From: Glycine soja
Lineage: Eukaryota; Streptophyta; Magnoliopsida; Fabales; Fabaceae
DNA length: 64,000 nt
Direction: 5' to 3'
NCBI RefSeq assembly: GCF_004193775.1
Contig: NC_041003.1
Coordinates: forward strand, 46,629,611 to 46,693,610
The position numbers and the translations under genes were made by a program. The stretch's first letter is position 1, and every line of letters begins with the position of its first letter. Of this stretch, positions 1-13,700 are shown piece by piece. The notes under the pieces were generated by a model. The model did no database searches. It saw only the letters and a program-made list of their open reading frames with translations, and was not told the origin of the DNA.

Positions 1-430
1 TCATATAAATACATGTTATTCACCGTTAATCTAGTTTTAAAATGTTCGGGTTCATTCCTTAAAAAAAAAAGTTTGGGTTCATATTCAGTAACTTGGAACA
101 TCATTTTGTTATTTTGAAAAACTTACCTACTAATCCATTTCAATGGTTAGTTGACACCAAACTATAACCCACTTGCAATCCTCCACAAACTTTCCATGAG
201 TGTGAAAATACAACATATTTGTTGTGCCATTAGGTGGGACCATATATGGCATAAACTATTTAACAATATGATTGGTGTTTTCACTTTTGATAGTTTAGTT
301 AGTTATCCCTTTATCACATTTTTTTTCTTTTCTACAAAGTTTGTAGTTACCAACTTACCATGTGTACCTAATAAACTAAGCATACTTTTGAACATACTTA
401 ACATTAACATTTAAGCATATGATTTTGTAG
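1..430 (+). other. Last intron of the TBL gene (partial)
   Basis: AT-rich non-coding sequence ending in a canonical TTTTGTAG splice acceptor directly before the TBL exon. Small open frames here look like chance frames. No transposon was recognised. Confidence 0.6.
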
Positions 431-779
431 GAGTGAGAATTGGAACAACCCAGATGGTATAAAATGTGCCAAGGAGATCACTCCGGTTCTCAACATGTCA
501 ACCCCATTGGATGTAGGCACAGATCGTCGCCTTTTTACAATTGCCAACAATGTCACTCAGTCAATGAAGGTGCCAGTGTACTTCATTAACATCACTTCTT
601 TGTCAGAATTGAGAAAAGATGCACACACTTCTGTTTACACCATACGCCAAGGCAAAATGCTAACTCCAGAACAACAAGCTGATCCTACTACTTATGCCGA
701 TTGCATCCATTGGTGTTTACCAGGATTACCTGACACTTGGAACGAGTTCCTCTATACAAGGATCATCTCTCAATCTTGA
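431..779 (+). CDS. Trichome birefringence-like (TBL) O-acetyltransferase, last exon only
   Basis: This is the 3' exon of a TBL/PMR5-family protein; the rest lies left of the window. The family are Golgi membrane enzymes that O-acetylate wall polysaccharides such as xylan. The exon opens after a TTTTGTAG acceptor and is read in frame from SENWNNPDGIKCA to the stop at 777-779. The family's C-terminal catalytic signature is present: DCIHWCLPG, the DxxH half of the GDSL...DxxH esterase centre, followed by PDTWNEFLY. The TDRRLF and RKDAHTSVY blocks are also typical. The wording resembles TBL3-type members more than ESK1/TBL29, but this is from memory. The paired GDSL motif cannot be checked here. 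The gene ends tail to tail with APC1. Confidence 0.88.
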
Positions 780-1754
780 CCTACAACAAACAACCTATAG
801 ATATCTTCACACATACTTTTATTCTCTTTTCCCTCTTTCCTTAATTGTTATTATTTCTCCTTTTACTTATGAAGAATGCTCTTTTTTCCTTGAATGCCTT
901 AGCCTTTGTTTCAATTTTTGTAATTTTTAGCATTTTTTTATTGACTTTATTTTTCTTTTTAGGAATTGGGCATTTTACCCATTTTTTCCTCGTTTCTTTG
1001 TTAAGCCAATTTAGCCAAGCACGGAAGCACAGCAAGATACTTAAATGTACAATGAATCTTTTCTCCTTGAATGAAGAGAAAATAAAGAACAAAGGTTTTG
1101 TTTAGCTTGTTTTCATAGAATAATTGTCTCTACTTTCAGTTTCTAAATAGTTCCAAACCAAAACCTGCCTAATATCAATTTTACAACCCTTTTGTTTATA
1201 ACTTTTTAAGGAAATAACTCCACAATTACGTAATAAAAACAATTTATTATTTAGAAATTGTGTAAGAATTGCTAATAAAAATAAAAGTAATTCTACAATT
1301 CTTGTAATTTTAACAAGCACATATGAATAAATTAGTATATTACGGGCTATTGAATTACTTGTATAAGTTTGGATGCAAAATTCAATAGTTGAAATGCAAT
1401 GATACCAAATTGATAGATAAGAAACATGAAAAAAAAGTCGAGTTGTTTGTACCGGCTATAGAAGCAACTAGTGTTCATCAGAATCATCACGACTTGCTTG
1501 TACTCGCCCAAAGCAGTTCCACGGACGCATGCATGGCTATACAAACAAGTAAACAAGAGATCAGCTGTATATACACATGTGTGCCCGGTTTCCAGGGACA
1601 TACTCTCAAATCTCAATGCCAATTTGGTTTGTGGAACAGGAAAGTATGCGAAGGGATAAACTTGTATGAGCTAAAATGCTTTCACAGCTACACAGATGTG
1701 AAGACTGCTATACATTAGTATTTGTAAAGTCAAAAGATTACAGCTGATATACAA
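780..1754. other. Convergent 3' regions of TBL (+) and APC1 (-)
   Basis: About 975 bp lie between the TBL stop and the APC1 stop. They must hold both 3' UTRs and polyadenylation signals. The sequence is T-rich on the TBL side and A-rich on the APC1 side. An open frame of 109 codons at 1389-1718 (+) has no recognisable domain and lies where the APC1 3' UTR is expected. No other gene is seen. Confidence 0.5.
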
Positions 1755-4700
1755 TCATGACAAACATCTATCTATCTCGCTGATCACGTGAATGTGAGTT
1801 CTTGGAAAAAACAGACGCAACAAGGGAACTGAAGATGACGACATAAGCTTATGTTTGACTCTATCAGCAGCTGTCCTAATTGCAGATGAAGATGGCACAT
1901 CAAACCACTGAAGGAACCAAGAAAGAAGTATGGAACGTTTATCTTGGGATTCTCCATCAGGCCATTTTCCCAATTTCAAGTAGTTATGAAAATCATCCTT
2001 CAATTCCTGGGAACAATTTAAGAGCTCTTCTACCTGCTTCCGAAGTGAACCAACAAATGTTGATTGTACAATTCCTCCTTTTGGAGCAGATAATTTTCCA
2101 GTCATCAATGCCTCAATATATGTCAGTGCAAGCTGCAAGCAGATATACAATTAGCATCAAGTCACACACATACTCATAAGGGGTGGGCTAGTGACCTAGT
2201 GCATGAGGCTCCGCCCATTATGAGGACCTGGAGTGGGTCAAATGTATGCTACCTTACTTAGTGGAGAGAGGAATTATGACTCAACCATGACTGATACATC
2301 ACAAACACAAGCAAGCAATCTTACCATTTCATCAAGACTCACCCTCATGCAGATGCTTAAAAAACTTAAAAGGAGTAAGATTTATTTGATTTGAAGAAAA
2401 ATCACAATTAGATCTCAAAAGAATGAGAATAATATAACAGCCTAGCCCTAGGGAAAAAGTGATAACTGTAGTTTAATTGTGATGAATATGATATCTGCAC
2501 AGTCTTTGCCAGGGAACCCTATATGATAAAGTATGCCTAACAGAGCTCTGCTTTAATCATTACCTATTTCTTGATCATAAAATCCAATTCAAGAGACCAA
2601 TGGCAAAAGCCCAGTAGTATCAAATCAGAGAGCACTATTGCTAGAAAACAACTGTGTACCTAAAGAGCTTAGCATAAAACCAGTTTAAAGACAGATTATT
2701 ACTTGAAAAGAAAGTACAATTATCAAGACTAAGCATAAAACTACCTTAAAACCAGATATAGAGAGTGAGTCACCAAAAACAATGGCGCCGTTAGTAACTT
2801 GTTCAGCCATCGATTCAACAGTTGTGTATAATGACAAATATACCTGCATAATGGAACCATCAATTAAATAATATCAGAATATTCCAATTTAAAAATATGC
2901 AAAATCTCATTATCTAATGGTTTACAGCAAGCATAGACATTAGACCAACTTTTATTTATTTACGCATACTTATAAGAATCAAGCCTCTCATAAGAAACAA
3001 TTCATCTCAAATTTTTATATCATGTAGATCATGCTCACAAATTCCACGGCATTTCATAATTTATACTGTAACAACTAATAGTAATTTGGTACACAAGATT
3101 ACCGTTGTGGAATCTATAACAGAAGAGATTATTGACTGCTTGAATATTTACTTATGGATAAACAATTTATTTGAAATGCCACATGTATGATCAAAATGGA
3201 AACGCAACCAGTATTGAAGCTTTTAGATTGGGTCATCATTGTTTATTGAATTTAGGAAATACAAATTAACCTTCTAAGCACATTACCTGTAAAAGAGCTG
3301 GTCTATCCTTGGTTACACACTCAAATAATACTTGCAAGCAGAATTCCTTGAAATCAACATCAGATCTGCAAGTATTTTTATTAATTTATTTAGATATTGA
3401 ACCATCTTTACAACAAAAGGAATGTAATACTATCTGCAACAAGTCTGCATAATTAGTTATACTTAAATCATCTTTGACTTATTATCTATGATCTTCAATA
3501 TAAATCTTGGGAATAACAAAATGTAAATGTAAATGGTTTGAGAACCCAATAAAGAAAAAGAAAAGAAAAACTTTTTGAAGGAAAGCCCTCATCAGGCATG
3601 TCTGGCTGATTATGATGAAAAGATAAATGAATGTGACCTTTCCCTCCAGGTTACTTTCAGCGTGTAACATATTGTAATTGTGTGAAACTATAGATCACAA
3701 ATGAGGCTCCTTTACTCCCCCTTCAATCACAGTACATGGCTAAGATGATCTGATCTGACCAATAAAGTTTATGCCTCTATCTTGGAAGTTTGAGGTAGTC
3801 TCCAGTTTGAATATTAATTTGACTAAATGGTATTTCAGGTTTGAAGAATAATTTGACCAAGACTAATTGTGCCTCTATTCCCAGAGGTGTAGCTCAGCGG
3901 ATAGAGAATTATGATAAATTTTATTCAGGTGCTGGGGATGATAACATAATTCATTAAGTTAAATGGGAGATCTGTTGCAGCCCACAAATGAATGTGGATT
4001 AGATCTTGGTAACTAGCTGTCCAAAAACATTGTCATGGCATTTTTCTAGGGATAAATGTTTATGGCACAAGGTAATTTGAATTATATATGGTCCTTATCC
4101 ACACAGTTTAGATGTCAATGTAGCAGTGAATGAGACTTGCTAGCCCTTAGAATTTTTTTCAGATATTTTCATTTTATAAATCCAGTTTCATTATCAAGGA
4201 TTTTGGGAGAATGGGTGGGTGATGTCCCTTTCTCAGCTTTTCTTCATCGTGTTCAGCTCAGAGTGGCCACCCCCCATAAACAGAATAGCAAATAGAGGAT
4301 AGTGGGATGACCACTGTTATGAATGAGCAATCAGAGTTTTCCCATCTTTACAATTTTTTATTTATTTTCTACAGCCAGATATGATTCCACTATGTATATG
4401 AAAGTCATACTTAGATTTGTTCCCTTTGTGCAACTCAAATAAAATTTAAGCTGTTAATTATTCATTAAAGGGCATCTGACCAGTTGTTCATCAAAAGATT
4501 TAAGAAACATTTCATAAATCAAAAAAGTAGAATGAAATAATAAAAAGATAATCAAACAGAACATGGATGCCAAAACAATCTAGAAATATGAGCTTACCTA
4601 TTATACCAAGAGGGGTCACAGCAGAGTTGTGCAAAAGCAATCAAACTAGGATCAGATGAGAAGGTACCAACCAACTGATCAACTGTGATAGAACCAGACC

Positions 4701-7700
4701 CACTACGAATGTCCGTGATTGTATCAGATGCTTTCAAACTTGTCAGGCCGAACACCTAGATCAAGCAAACAAATAAAGAGGGTGTTAATACTTGTATAAA
4801 CATGTGTAGCAGGATCATAAACTACGTAATTTCAACCTTGTGCATTGCCCGTGACAGCAGTGACTGGCACCCAATGGGATCATCAACATATGAACAAGCT
4901 CCAACCTTTCTTTTGATGAAAAGAATACCAGAATTAAATGGACTATTCTTGTCTCCAAAATTCCACCAAAGTTTATCTGTTATTAAATGCGCAATTGGGG
5001 TTACTAATTCAAAAAGTATATAATTCTAAAAACCTCATCAGTATAAGATCACATCATAATAGTTTATGTTTACCTTCAGGTGTAAAGTCTATTACTTGAG
5101 GCCAGTAGCGAGGTCCACAAACACGTATTCTTTTCAACTGTAACCATCAATGCCAATACAAATTAGTCCTACAACTACAAGGCTACAAATGCTTTTCTTT
5201 GCTTCAACAATAAGAAAAGCTACCAAATAAAAGATAATTCAAACAGAACAGAGAATTGTGAACCAAAAAAGATAAACTCAAAAAGACAAATCAAAGTACC
5301 CCACAGATTTCATTCAGAGACCATCCAGACACTCAGACTTACAATTGAACGTTCTGGCAGAAGGCAAGGGGTGACCTCGCAAAAGCTGGATTCTGCATAG
5401 TGCTCAGTTTCTTTGACTGTGACCTCAAGAGGAGCATAAACAGGCAGACCTGTGTCAACATCAACTGTTTGAATCCATCGTGCCTCTGTCGCAAGGACAT
5501 AGAGATGGCGAAATGCCTGCAAATTTTTTTTTTCAGAACTTAATTTTCAATAGTAAACTAACAAACATTTAAGCCTTTATCACAAGGTATTGTAATTACA
5601 TCAATCTAATATACCTGAAGGTGGCATCTGTTATCATTTGGACCAGTTGGCAAGCGTGGATATAGAGTAATTAGCAAAGCAGCAATGGAATGGTTGTTTG
5701 TCGAAAACGTTCTCATTCCACCACCAAGAAACAAGAAACCAATAGCTAAGCTTACCTAGAACATCAGGTTTATAAAACAAAAATAAGGGAGACTGAAGAA
5801 GGCTAATTATTACCAAACTCATGTGAAAAAAAATAAAAATTCAAGCATATATAAGATGTTGCATGAATATAGATCATGTAATGATGTAAACAAAATTTGT
5901 TTTACCAAATGAAGTAAAGGAATATATGAATTTCAAACTGATTCTTTGATATTACTATCATAATACAAGATATCTGAATCACCAAAAGCCCTTCGTCTAC
6001 TGATGTTTATATGCATGTATCATGTATGCATGCATGAAGAGAAGAAACTTAATGTACATGAATACATAAGCAGACTTTTTTGGTTCACCAGACACCAAAT
6101 GATTGAAGAGAATTTTTCACTGATTCTTTTATCTAAAGCCCAACTGCCTAACACACAAACATTTTTGCATAATATAGACACAACTTGTGGACATGAGATA
6201 AAAAGACAATTTGAAGATCATTAGCCGTTTAGCATAATGGTACCAACCCACCTCCAGCCACTTTAAGGTAGGGCAGTTCAATCCCCAACCCCCTGAAAAT
6301 TCAAGTTCCAAATCCAGCCTCTCATATATATCCAGATTTTATTCTTTAAGAAAAATTATAAAGTTAAAAAGCAAGAAGACAACTTCCAGAACTTACTGCC
6401 ATCTGAATACCATAACTTGGCTGCCCATCTGCACAATTTCTGCTCCTTAGGAATCTCAACAACCGAAAGGTTTGTAAATGTCCAGACCCAGCCATAACCT
6501 GGTATTAGAAGTTTAACCATAGAATTCCGGTCATGATCTTAATCTATAATTGACAATGGACAGAAGGAGGAAGCAGGTACCACAGATAGAGAAAGAACAA
6601 TAAGGTGAAGGCATGTTTCCAATGTGCCCCGATCAATGTAGCGAGACAGTCCCTTTGGGAAAACCTTTCCACATGTAGGAGAAACAGGCTTCATCTGCAA
6701 GATAAAAGTAAACCATCTAAAACCAACCACTTAACATGCATGGGGGAGTTAGGCAACGTAATTCTGGACTGACCTCATTAAGAAAGTAAATAGAAAATTC
6801 ATAAAGTAATTCCTGTGCATTTTCATTTCTTGTGCCAGCAAACATCAGTCCTGACATGGTTAAGAAGAATAAGTTTTAAGACAGACTAAACAGTACCACA
6901 ACCACTGAGTTGTAAAAAAAAATATAAAAGATAGAAGGAACCGTGGTTAAGAAAATAACATCAAGGACAATAGTAACAATCAGGATTTAAATAATTTCAT
7001 TCAGTGTTATGATTACTATGTCATATAAAGAATTTGGATAATAACAACATGCAAGCACTCTGTTAAATTTATCATAAAACGAATGCAAAGACTAGAGAAC
7101 ATTTTACCAAGTGATATACAAGCTCCAGTTATTATATTAACATAGGCCTGTATAAAAGCCTCAGCATCCATATCATCAATATCATTGTCATCACCTCCAA
7201 TCCCTTCTACAGCACATCTGACAATCTCAGGAATTTGGGACCAAACCCAATCTTTTGAGGGATTAACCCTACAAAAAAAAATATGCAGTAAACATGAATC
7301 AAAAGGGTGACAAACAGATCCAAGTAGATTGTTGCAATAACTTAAGGAAACCAGTACAAACCTGCTCCACATTATTAAATTTCGAGCAATGACTCTAAGC
7401 ATTATAAAGTCAGGCCTCACATATTGCAAATCAAAACCTGTATTGGGAATTGAGAGCCTAGACACAATAGCCTCAGATTCTGTCTGTCAAAAGAATAAAG
7501 ACCAAAGTTATAAAAGGTAGAAAACAACATGAATTGCAGCAGATAAACAGACTTCTTGTTGCCATTACTACTTATTGTAGAGTGAGCTCATTCGAAGCAC
7601 CTTCATAAACATCAAAGCAATGGCGATGATGGCTCCAGGTGCAGTGACATCAATATTGACTGTTGTCCCATCCATCATCTACAACAAGTACAAATGTTTA

Positions 7701-10700
7701 AATTAGTTATGCAAAAGAAATTCTCAACTATAATGTATCATACAATTTTATTTCTCTTTTATTTCATTACGGAAAAGAAATTACAAATTGAATTCTCTGA
7801 ACCTGTGCAGATCCACGACTTTCGTCCATTGAGACTGTCGAAAAATGAGATCTCTCCTGATGCAGAAGTACTTGAGCATTATATGCAATTATAAACATTT
7901 TCAACAAGGAAAGAAATGACAGGAGAATTTGTGAATTCCATTACATTGTGTACTTTGTCACCGATATAGAGAAACAGACGATTCACAAATGTGTCAATGA
8001 AACCAAGTGCATCTTCTCCCCGTCCTTCAGGCAATATATTTTGGTTAGATAAAGAACCAGAAAACCAAAATCCAAAACCTATTATTTAAGCATTCATACC
8101 CAGTGCAACAAGACCCAGTGCAAATCCTGCAGAAACAGCATGACCCTCTCGCTCAAGAACATTATCACCTCCACTTCGGCGCCCAATTTCACCCTGAAAA
8201 AAATACATATAGATGTAGGGGAAGACCTAAAAGAAGAAATTAAATCAAACAGAAACATAGGAGACAAACAATTTAGTAAATTGAGAAACATAGGAGACAT
8301 AGGTATTATTATTTAGAATGAAACGGCATCATGCAAAACAAAAAAGAATCATGAAAGAAATTTATGCACTGCTACGAAGGCTGGTTTGTTCAAAATACAG
8401 ACCATAGGATCTGTGCACATACCAGACAGATAATATCATGCAAGCAAACAACTTTGATAAACCAATTCCTAAACACACAAGTGCACAAATGATAATAGAT
8501 TATAAATATATCAAAACTTCAAGCTAATTGCATATAATGGAAGTGGAAAGAGGAAACAATAATGTAAAACATAGTATCATACCAACTGGTTAAATGGTCC
8601 AAGAAAGTAATAGAATTCAGCAGAATAAATAGTACCAGTTCAACCATAATCAACCTTCATGTTCCCTTTATCTTGATGGCATGCAAGAATTAAATAACTT
8701 GGCATATGTTCAACCATTGAATAAACAGCAGATCAAGACATGAAATATATTTACCAATAAAACCTGCATTGTTTGTGGGTGAGCTGAACCTTCATATAAA
8801 ATCCCCAAAGACATTAAAGCAGCTGACTGAAAAAATATAAATTTCTTCATGAGAAAAAATGAAGCAAGTGAAAGCCACAACTTTGGGCATTTATAATTTC
8901 TCTTCTGATGTTAGAAAGCACCAGCAAAGGAGGGAGGGGGTGAAAGGGGCCAATCTAAAGTGAACAAATAAAATAAACATAAAGATACCTGGAGCAAGGT
9001 TGGAACCTCTAACTCTGGATAGGAAGATGGATGTCGTACAGGAATATGAAAATAAAGTGTCTGCCAGTGAATAATTATCAGTTTTCCCAACATAGCAGGC
9101 AGAAGGGATGAGATAAGGGGTTAGTATGCATGTTATCAAAGAAGTTGTGAAATATAAAGATGCTGATTTCATGCATTAAAGGGCACAAACAAATAAAACA
9201 CAATCTTCTAGAGATATGGGCAATGTAGTCCTTATAAAGCTTAAGCAAACATCACCTCACAAGCCAATTTTGTGAGGTTGAGTTCGGTCTGATTGAGCAC
9301 TTGTAGTTTAGTATTTTTCTATTATTCTTAGCTCAATCGACATCTCTTTGACCCTTATTTTCTCACTTTAACTTAGTTTTGGTCTTTGGCAAATGATTGA
9401 GCTTAATTACTAATTGTGGCTTATTTTAAGATTTTTGTGCTCACTTGACCTATCTGTCTTGTGCAGGGCCTATAGGACACTACAAAACTCCAAATGGAGT
9501 GTGTGAGTAGTCCCTAGAAAGCTAAGAAAAAGATCTTCAATTTTGTCACAAATAAGCTTGGGCCATTTCTTTCATTTCAAGGGTAAAATTCACTTGGAAG
9601 TCAGAACCTCTGCACTTGAATAATTGGGCTACGAATTTGGGTTTTGTTTAGTGTTGTCAAATGGCGGTTACAGCGGCGCCATGGCGGTATGGCGTGGCGG
9701 TTTTTTGAAAAAACGCCACCAAAGAGCACTGGCGTTGCGGGTTTCAAATGGCGGCGCCATGGCAACCGCCATAGGCTTAACGGTGGTGGCGGAGTTATGG
9801 CAGAAGAAACTTCTTTTCTTTTTGAAAATTTTCCCAAAATTACAGATTGGGTCGTCTTGGGCTGACCCGACCCAACCCTAAACCAGGTTTTCGAATCAAA
9901 ATGGGATGAGCAGCACGCAGCACGCGAACTCCAGCGCGAGCACAAGCAGCAAGCTGCACGCACCAGCAACGACGGCACCACGCACGCGAGCAATGGATGG
10001 CGGCAGTCTCACCCGAAGTCGATGACGGCACCACGCACGCGAGCAACGGGCGGCAGCAACGGCTACAAATTGTGACGACTACAGGCACGCGAGCATTTTA
10101 TTTTTTTTTTACACCCTTTTTTACTTTCTGGTTCTTTTTTTTTTTTTTTGACACTCTTTTACAATTTTTGGTTGTGCTTTTTTTTTTTTTCTGTTCAGTC
10201 CTCTTCTACTAATTACAATGACTGAACCATCATCTAATGCTGCAACAAGAAAAAATAAGACAGACTCTGGTTGGAAGTATTGTCATCCACTTGTGAAAGG
10301 GGATACAAACACCATTGTTTGTAATTACTGTGGAAAAATCACAAAAGGAGGAATAACGAGAGCCAAAGAACACTTGATTGGGAAGTCGGGTAACATTGCA
10401 TCTTGTAAGAAAACTCCACCAGATGTAGTCGAAGAGCTCAAGGAATATATGTCTAACAAAAAAAGTGGGACCCGACCACTTACAGTAGTTCTAACAGTGG
10501 TAATGTGCCAAATATAAGAGATTTTGAATTTGGTGAACCAATTAGATGTGATGAAAGTGAAGATGAGTTTGCGGACTCTTGCAATGCTATTGCTTTGGCC
10601 GCAAAGACAAAGTGTGAGACTAAAAAAGGATCAATGGACAGGTTTTGTAAGAATCCAGACAATGCAATCAATCGAAAAAAAATGAAAATGTTGAGACAAA

Positions 10701-13700
10701 TGAGCATAAGAGAGTCAATGGATAAGAATGAATTATTGAAGGTGCATCAATATATTGCTCGCTTTTGGTACCAAGCTGGTTTGTCATTCAACCTCATTAA
10801 ATTGAAAAGCTTTGAAAATATGGTTGCAGCCATTGGTTAATATGGGCCACATTTGTCCATTCCAAACTATCATGACATCAGAGTTCCTCTCCTAAACAAG
10901 GAAGTTGAATACACTAAAAAGTTGATGAAAGGCCACAGGGAGCAATGGGTCAAGTATGGTTGTACTATTATGTCCAATGCATGGACTGATCGAAAACAAA
11001 GATGCATCATTAATTTTTTGGTTAACTCTCAAGTTGGTACAATGTTTTTGAAGTTTGTTGATGGCTCTAATTTTGTGAAGACAGGTGAAAAGCTTTTTGA
11101 GTTGCTTGATGTTATTGTGGAGGAAGTTGGAGAAGAGAACGTTGTTCAAGTTGTAACTGATAATGGGAGCAACTATGTTTTAGCGGGTAAGTTGTTAAAG
11201 GACAAAAGGAAACATATTTATTGGACTCCTTGTACAGCCCATTATATTGATTTGATGCTTGAAGACATTGGGAAGCTTCCCTTGATAAGGAAGACAATTA
11301 AAAAAACTTCGTACCCCATTGCCCAGAGGCTCTTCGCTATGCGAAGGTATGAGGGAGGGATATTGTACGCAGCCTTACCCTTGCATATGCAAAGAGGCTG
11401 TTTCCGGATTCGAACCCATGACCAACAAGTCACCAAGGCACAACTTTACCGCTGCACCAGGGCTCGCCCTCAATTAGAAGGGCAATTAATCTAGTTGGGT
11501 TTATCTATGCCCATTCTAGTATCTTAAGCTTGTTGAAAAATTGTACAAATAAGAGGAAATTGGTGAGACATGCTATTACTAGATTTGTCACTTCTTATCT
11601 AACCTTGGATAGAAGGGCAATTAATCTAGTTGGGTTTATCTATGCCCATTCTAGTATCTTAAGCTTGTTGAAAAATTGTACAAATAAGAGGAAATTGGTG
11701 AGACATGCTATTACTAGATTTGTCACTTCTTATCTAACCTTGGAAAGGCTCTACAAAGAGAAAGGTAATATTAGAAAGATGTTTATTTTTTATGAATGGA
11801 TCTTAAACAAGTTATCTAAGGAGCCTAAGGGGAAAGAAGCTGCAAAGGTAGTGCTCATGCCTTCTTTTTGGAATAGTGTGGTTTACACTCTTAAAGTCAT
11901 GACTCCACTTGTCAAAGTGCTTCGTCTTGTGGATGATGAAAGGAAACCAACCATGGGCTATATTTATGAAGCAATGGACAAGGCAAAAGAAACAATTATC
12001 AAGTCTTTCAACAACATCGAAAGCAAGTACAAAGATATGTTTGCAATCATTGATAAAAGATGGAATTGTCAGTTTCATAGGCCATTGCATGCAACTACCC
12101 ACTTCTTAAATCCAGAGTCCTTTTATGACAACACTGATTTGGAGTTTGATTTTGAGGTCACCAATGGATTGCTTGATTGCATTAAGAAATTGGTTCCACA
12201 ATTTGATGTGCAACAAAAAATTCAAACTGAGTTGCATCTTTACAAGATTGGTGTTGAACACTTTGGTTCTGAGTTTGCAATGGCTCAAAGGAAAACCCAT
12301 TCTCCTAGTAAGAAACTTTTACCAAATGACAAATACAAATACTATACCATTTTTTTTTATGTATTAATGTTACAATTCAGAATTCTAAGTTATGCTCTTG
12401 GTTGGTATTGTAGCACATTGGTGGCGAATGTTTGGGTCACAAACTCCAAATTTGCAAAAGCTAGCTATTAAAATTTTGAGTTTGACTTGCCGTGCTTCAG
12501 GATGTGAAAGAAATTGGAGTGTATTTGAGCAAGTAATTGTGACAAAACTCTAAATATGCTTTTTAATTTTTATTTAATTTTGATGGTCAAGTTTTATTTG
12601 GAGTGTATTTGAGATTGAGATCACATACATAGTGTCAATTGGTTTTTAAGTTGAAATCTAACATAGTATCAGAGTCTGTAGCCCATCTTAGTTCTTAACT
12701 GTTCTAGTAGGCTCGCCTGTATTGGCAAGCATCTGTGGAGAGGGGTGTTAGGAAGTCCCACACTGTCTGCATCTGTTCTTGGGGTGCAGCTTATATATCT
12801 GTTGAGCAACTTCACTTAGTAATTGGTTTTTAAGTTGAAATCTAACAGTTACAAATGTGGTCAACCCGATAGAAACTAAAGGCGGTTCGCTAGAGATGCG
12901 TCACGCATCGTGTGTGTGAACTTCACGTGTCAGGGCCCTATGTGGGGCCCCATGGACAGTGTGGCAGTCTTTGGCGGTGTTTTGAGAACAACTTTTATTA
13001 TAACCTAAGCTCTAGATACCATATAACAGTGTTTTACCATAATGTTATGTGTCAAGAATGACCTTATAATCAGCAAATAAGGTCAGTATTGATTACATAG
13101 GATCAATCTAATAATGAGATGATATAAAATTCTATGCTAGATCTGTTATTGGGTCACCTATATTTCATATTTGTCCATGCTCTAGATATCTATTCCTAGG
13201 CATGAGAGGGATCACCTGCATATTTTCACACTCCAAATGTCTGGTCGTGGGCATGAGGGGCTATGTTGAGATCCCACATCAACTAGAGATATTATAAATG
13301 TAGTTCCTATAAAGCTTCGGCAATCTTAACCTTACAAGTTGATTTTATAGGGTTGAATTAGGCCCTAAGTCCACATTCTAAAATGATATCAGAACCTATC
13401 CTCGACTCATTATTTGGATCACCCGTATTTTTTGTTTGTCTATTTCTAAGCATGAGGGGTTGTTGTTATTTGACCATTTGCATTAGTGTGGCACACAAGT
13501 CTGGCAATTCAGGTGACAATTCCAGCCATGCTTTGATTCACTCTCTGGTTTGTATCAATGAATGGCTGAGTCAACAATTGACACCATTTTGTGAATCAAA
13601 TGATTTCTATACTCCCAACCAAAAAAAACAAAATCTACTACCATTTTGTTTCCTTGTTTTGGATGAAAGAAGAAATTTATCAAGACAGATCATGTTTGCA

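Larger units (their letters stand above)
10218..12530 (+). pseudogene. hAT-family transposase pseudogene with BED zinc finger
   Basis: Reading across breaks gives a BED zinc finger (CNYCGK...AKEHL, 10320-10375), a DUF659-like core (10863-11200, with TDNGSNY and TPCTAHYIDLMLEDIGK), and a C-terminal hAT dimerisation segment (ASGCERNWSVFEQ, ending 12530) reached through an apparent GT/AG intron ending at 12410. The gene is dead. It has a frameshift near 10485, a TAA stop at 10838, an Au SINE inserted at 11305-11471, and an exact in-frame 135-bp duplication (11476-11745). Coding after FEQ is absent: a donor-like G|GTAATT is followed by unrelated TRIM sequence. It lies in APC1 intron 18 on the opposite strand. 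Confidence 0.85.

Noticed and set aside
1389..1718. A 109-codon + strand open frame
   Set aside because: It lies in the probable APC1 3' UTR, has no domain, and no upstream promoter or family match was recognised.
3885..3925. A tRNA-like GTGTAGCTCAGCGGATAGAG motif
   Set aside because: The A-box half resembles a tRNA, but no matching acceptor stem or B box follows at the right distance, so no tRNA gene is called.
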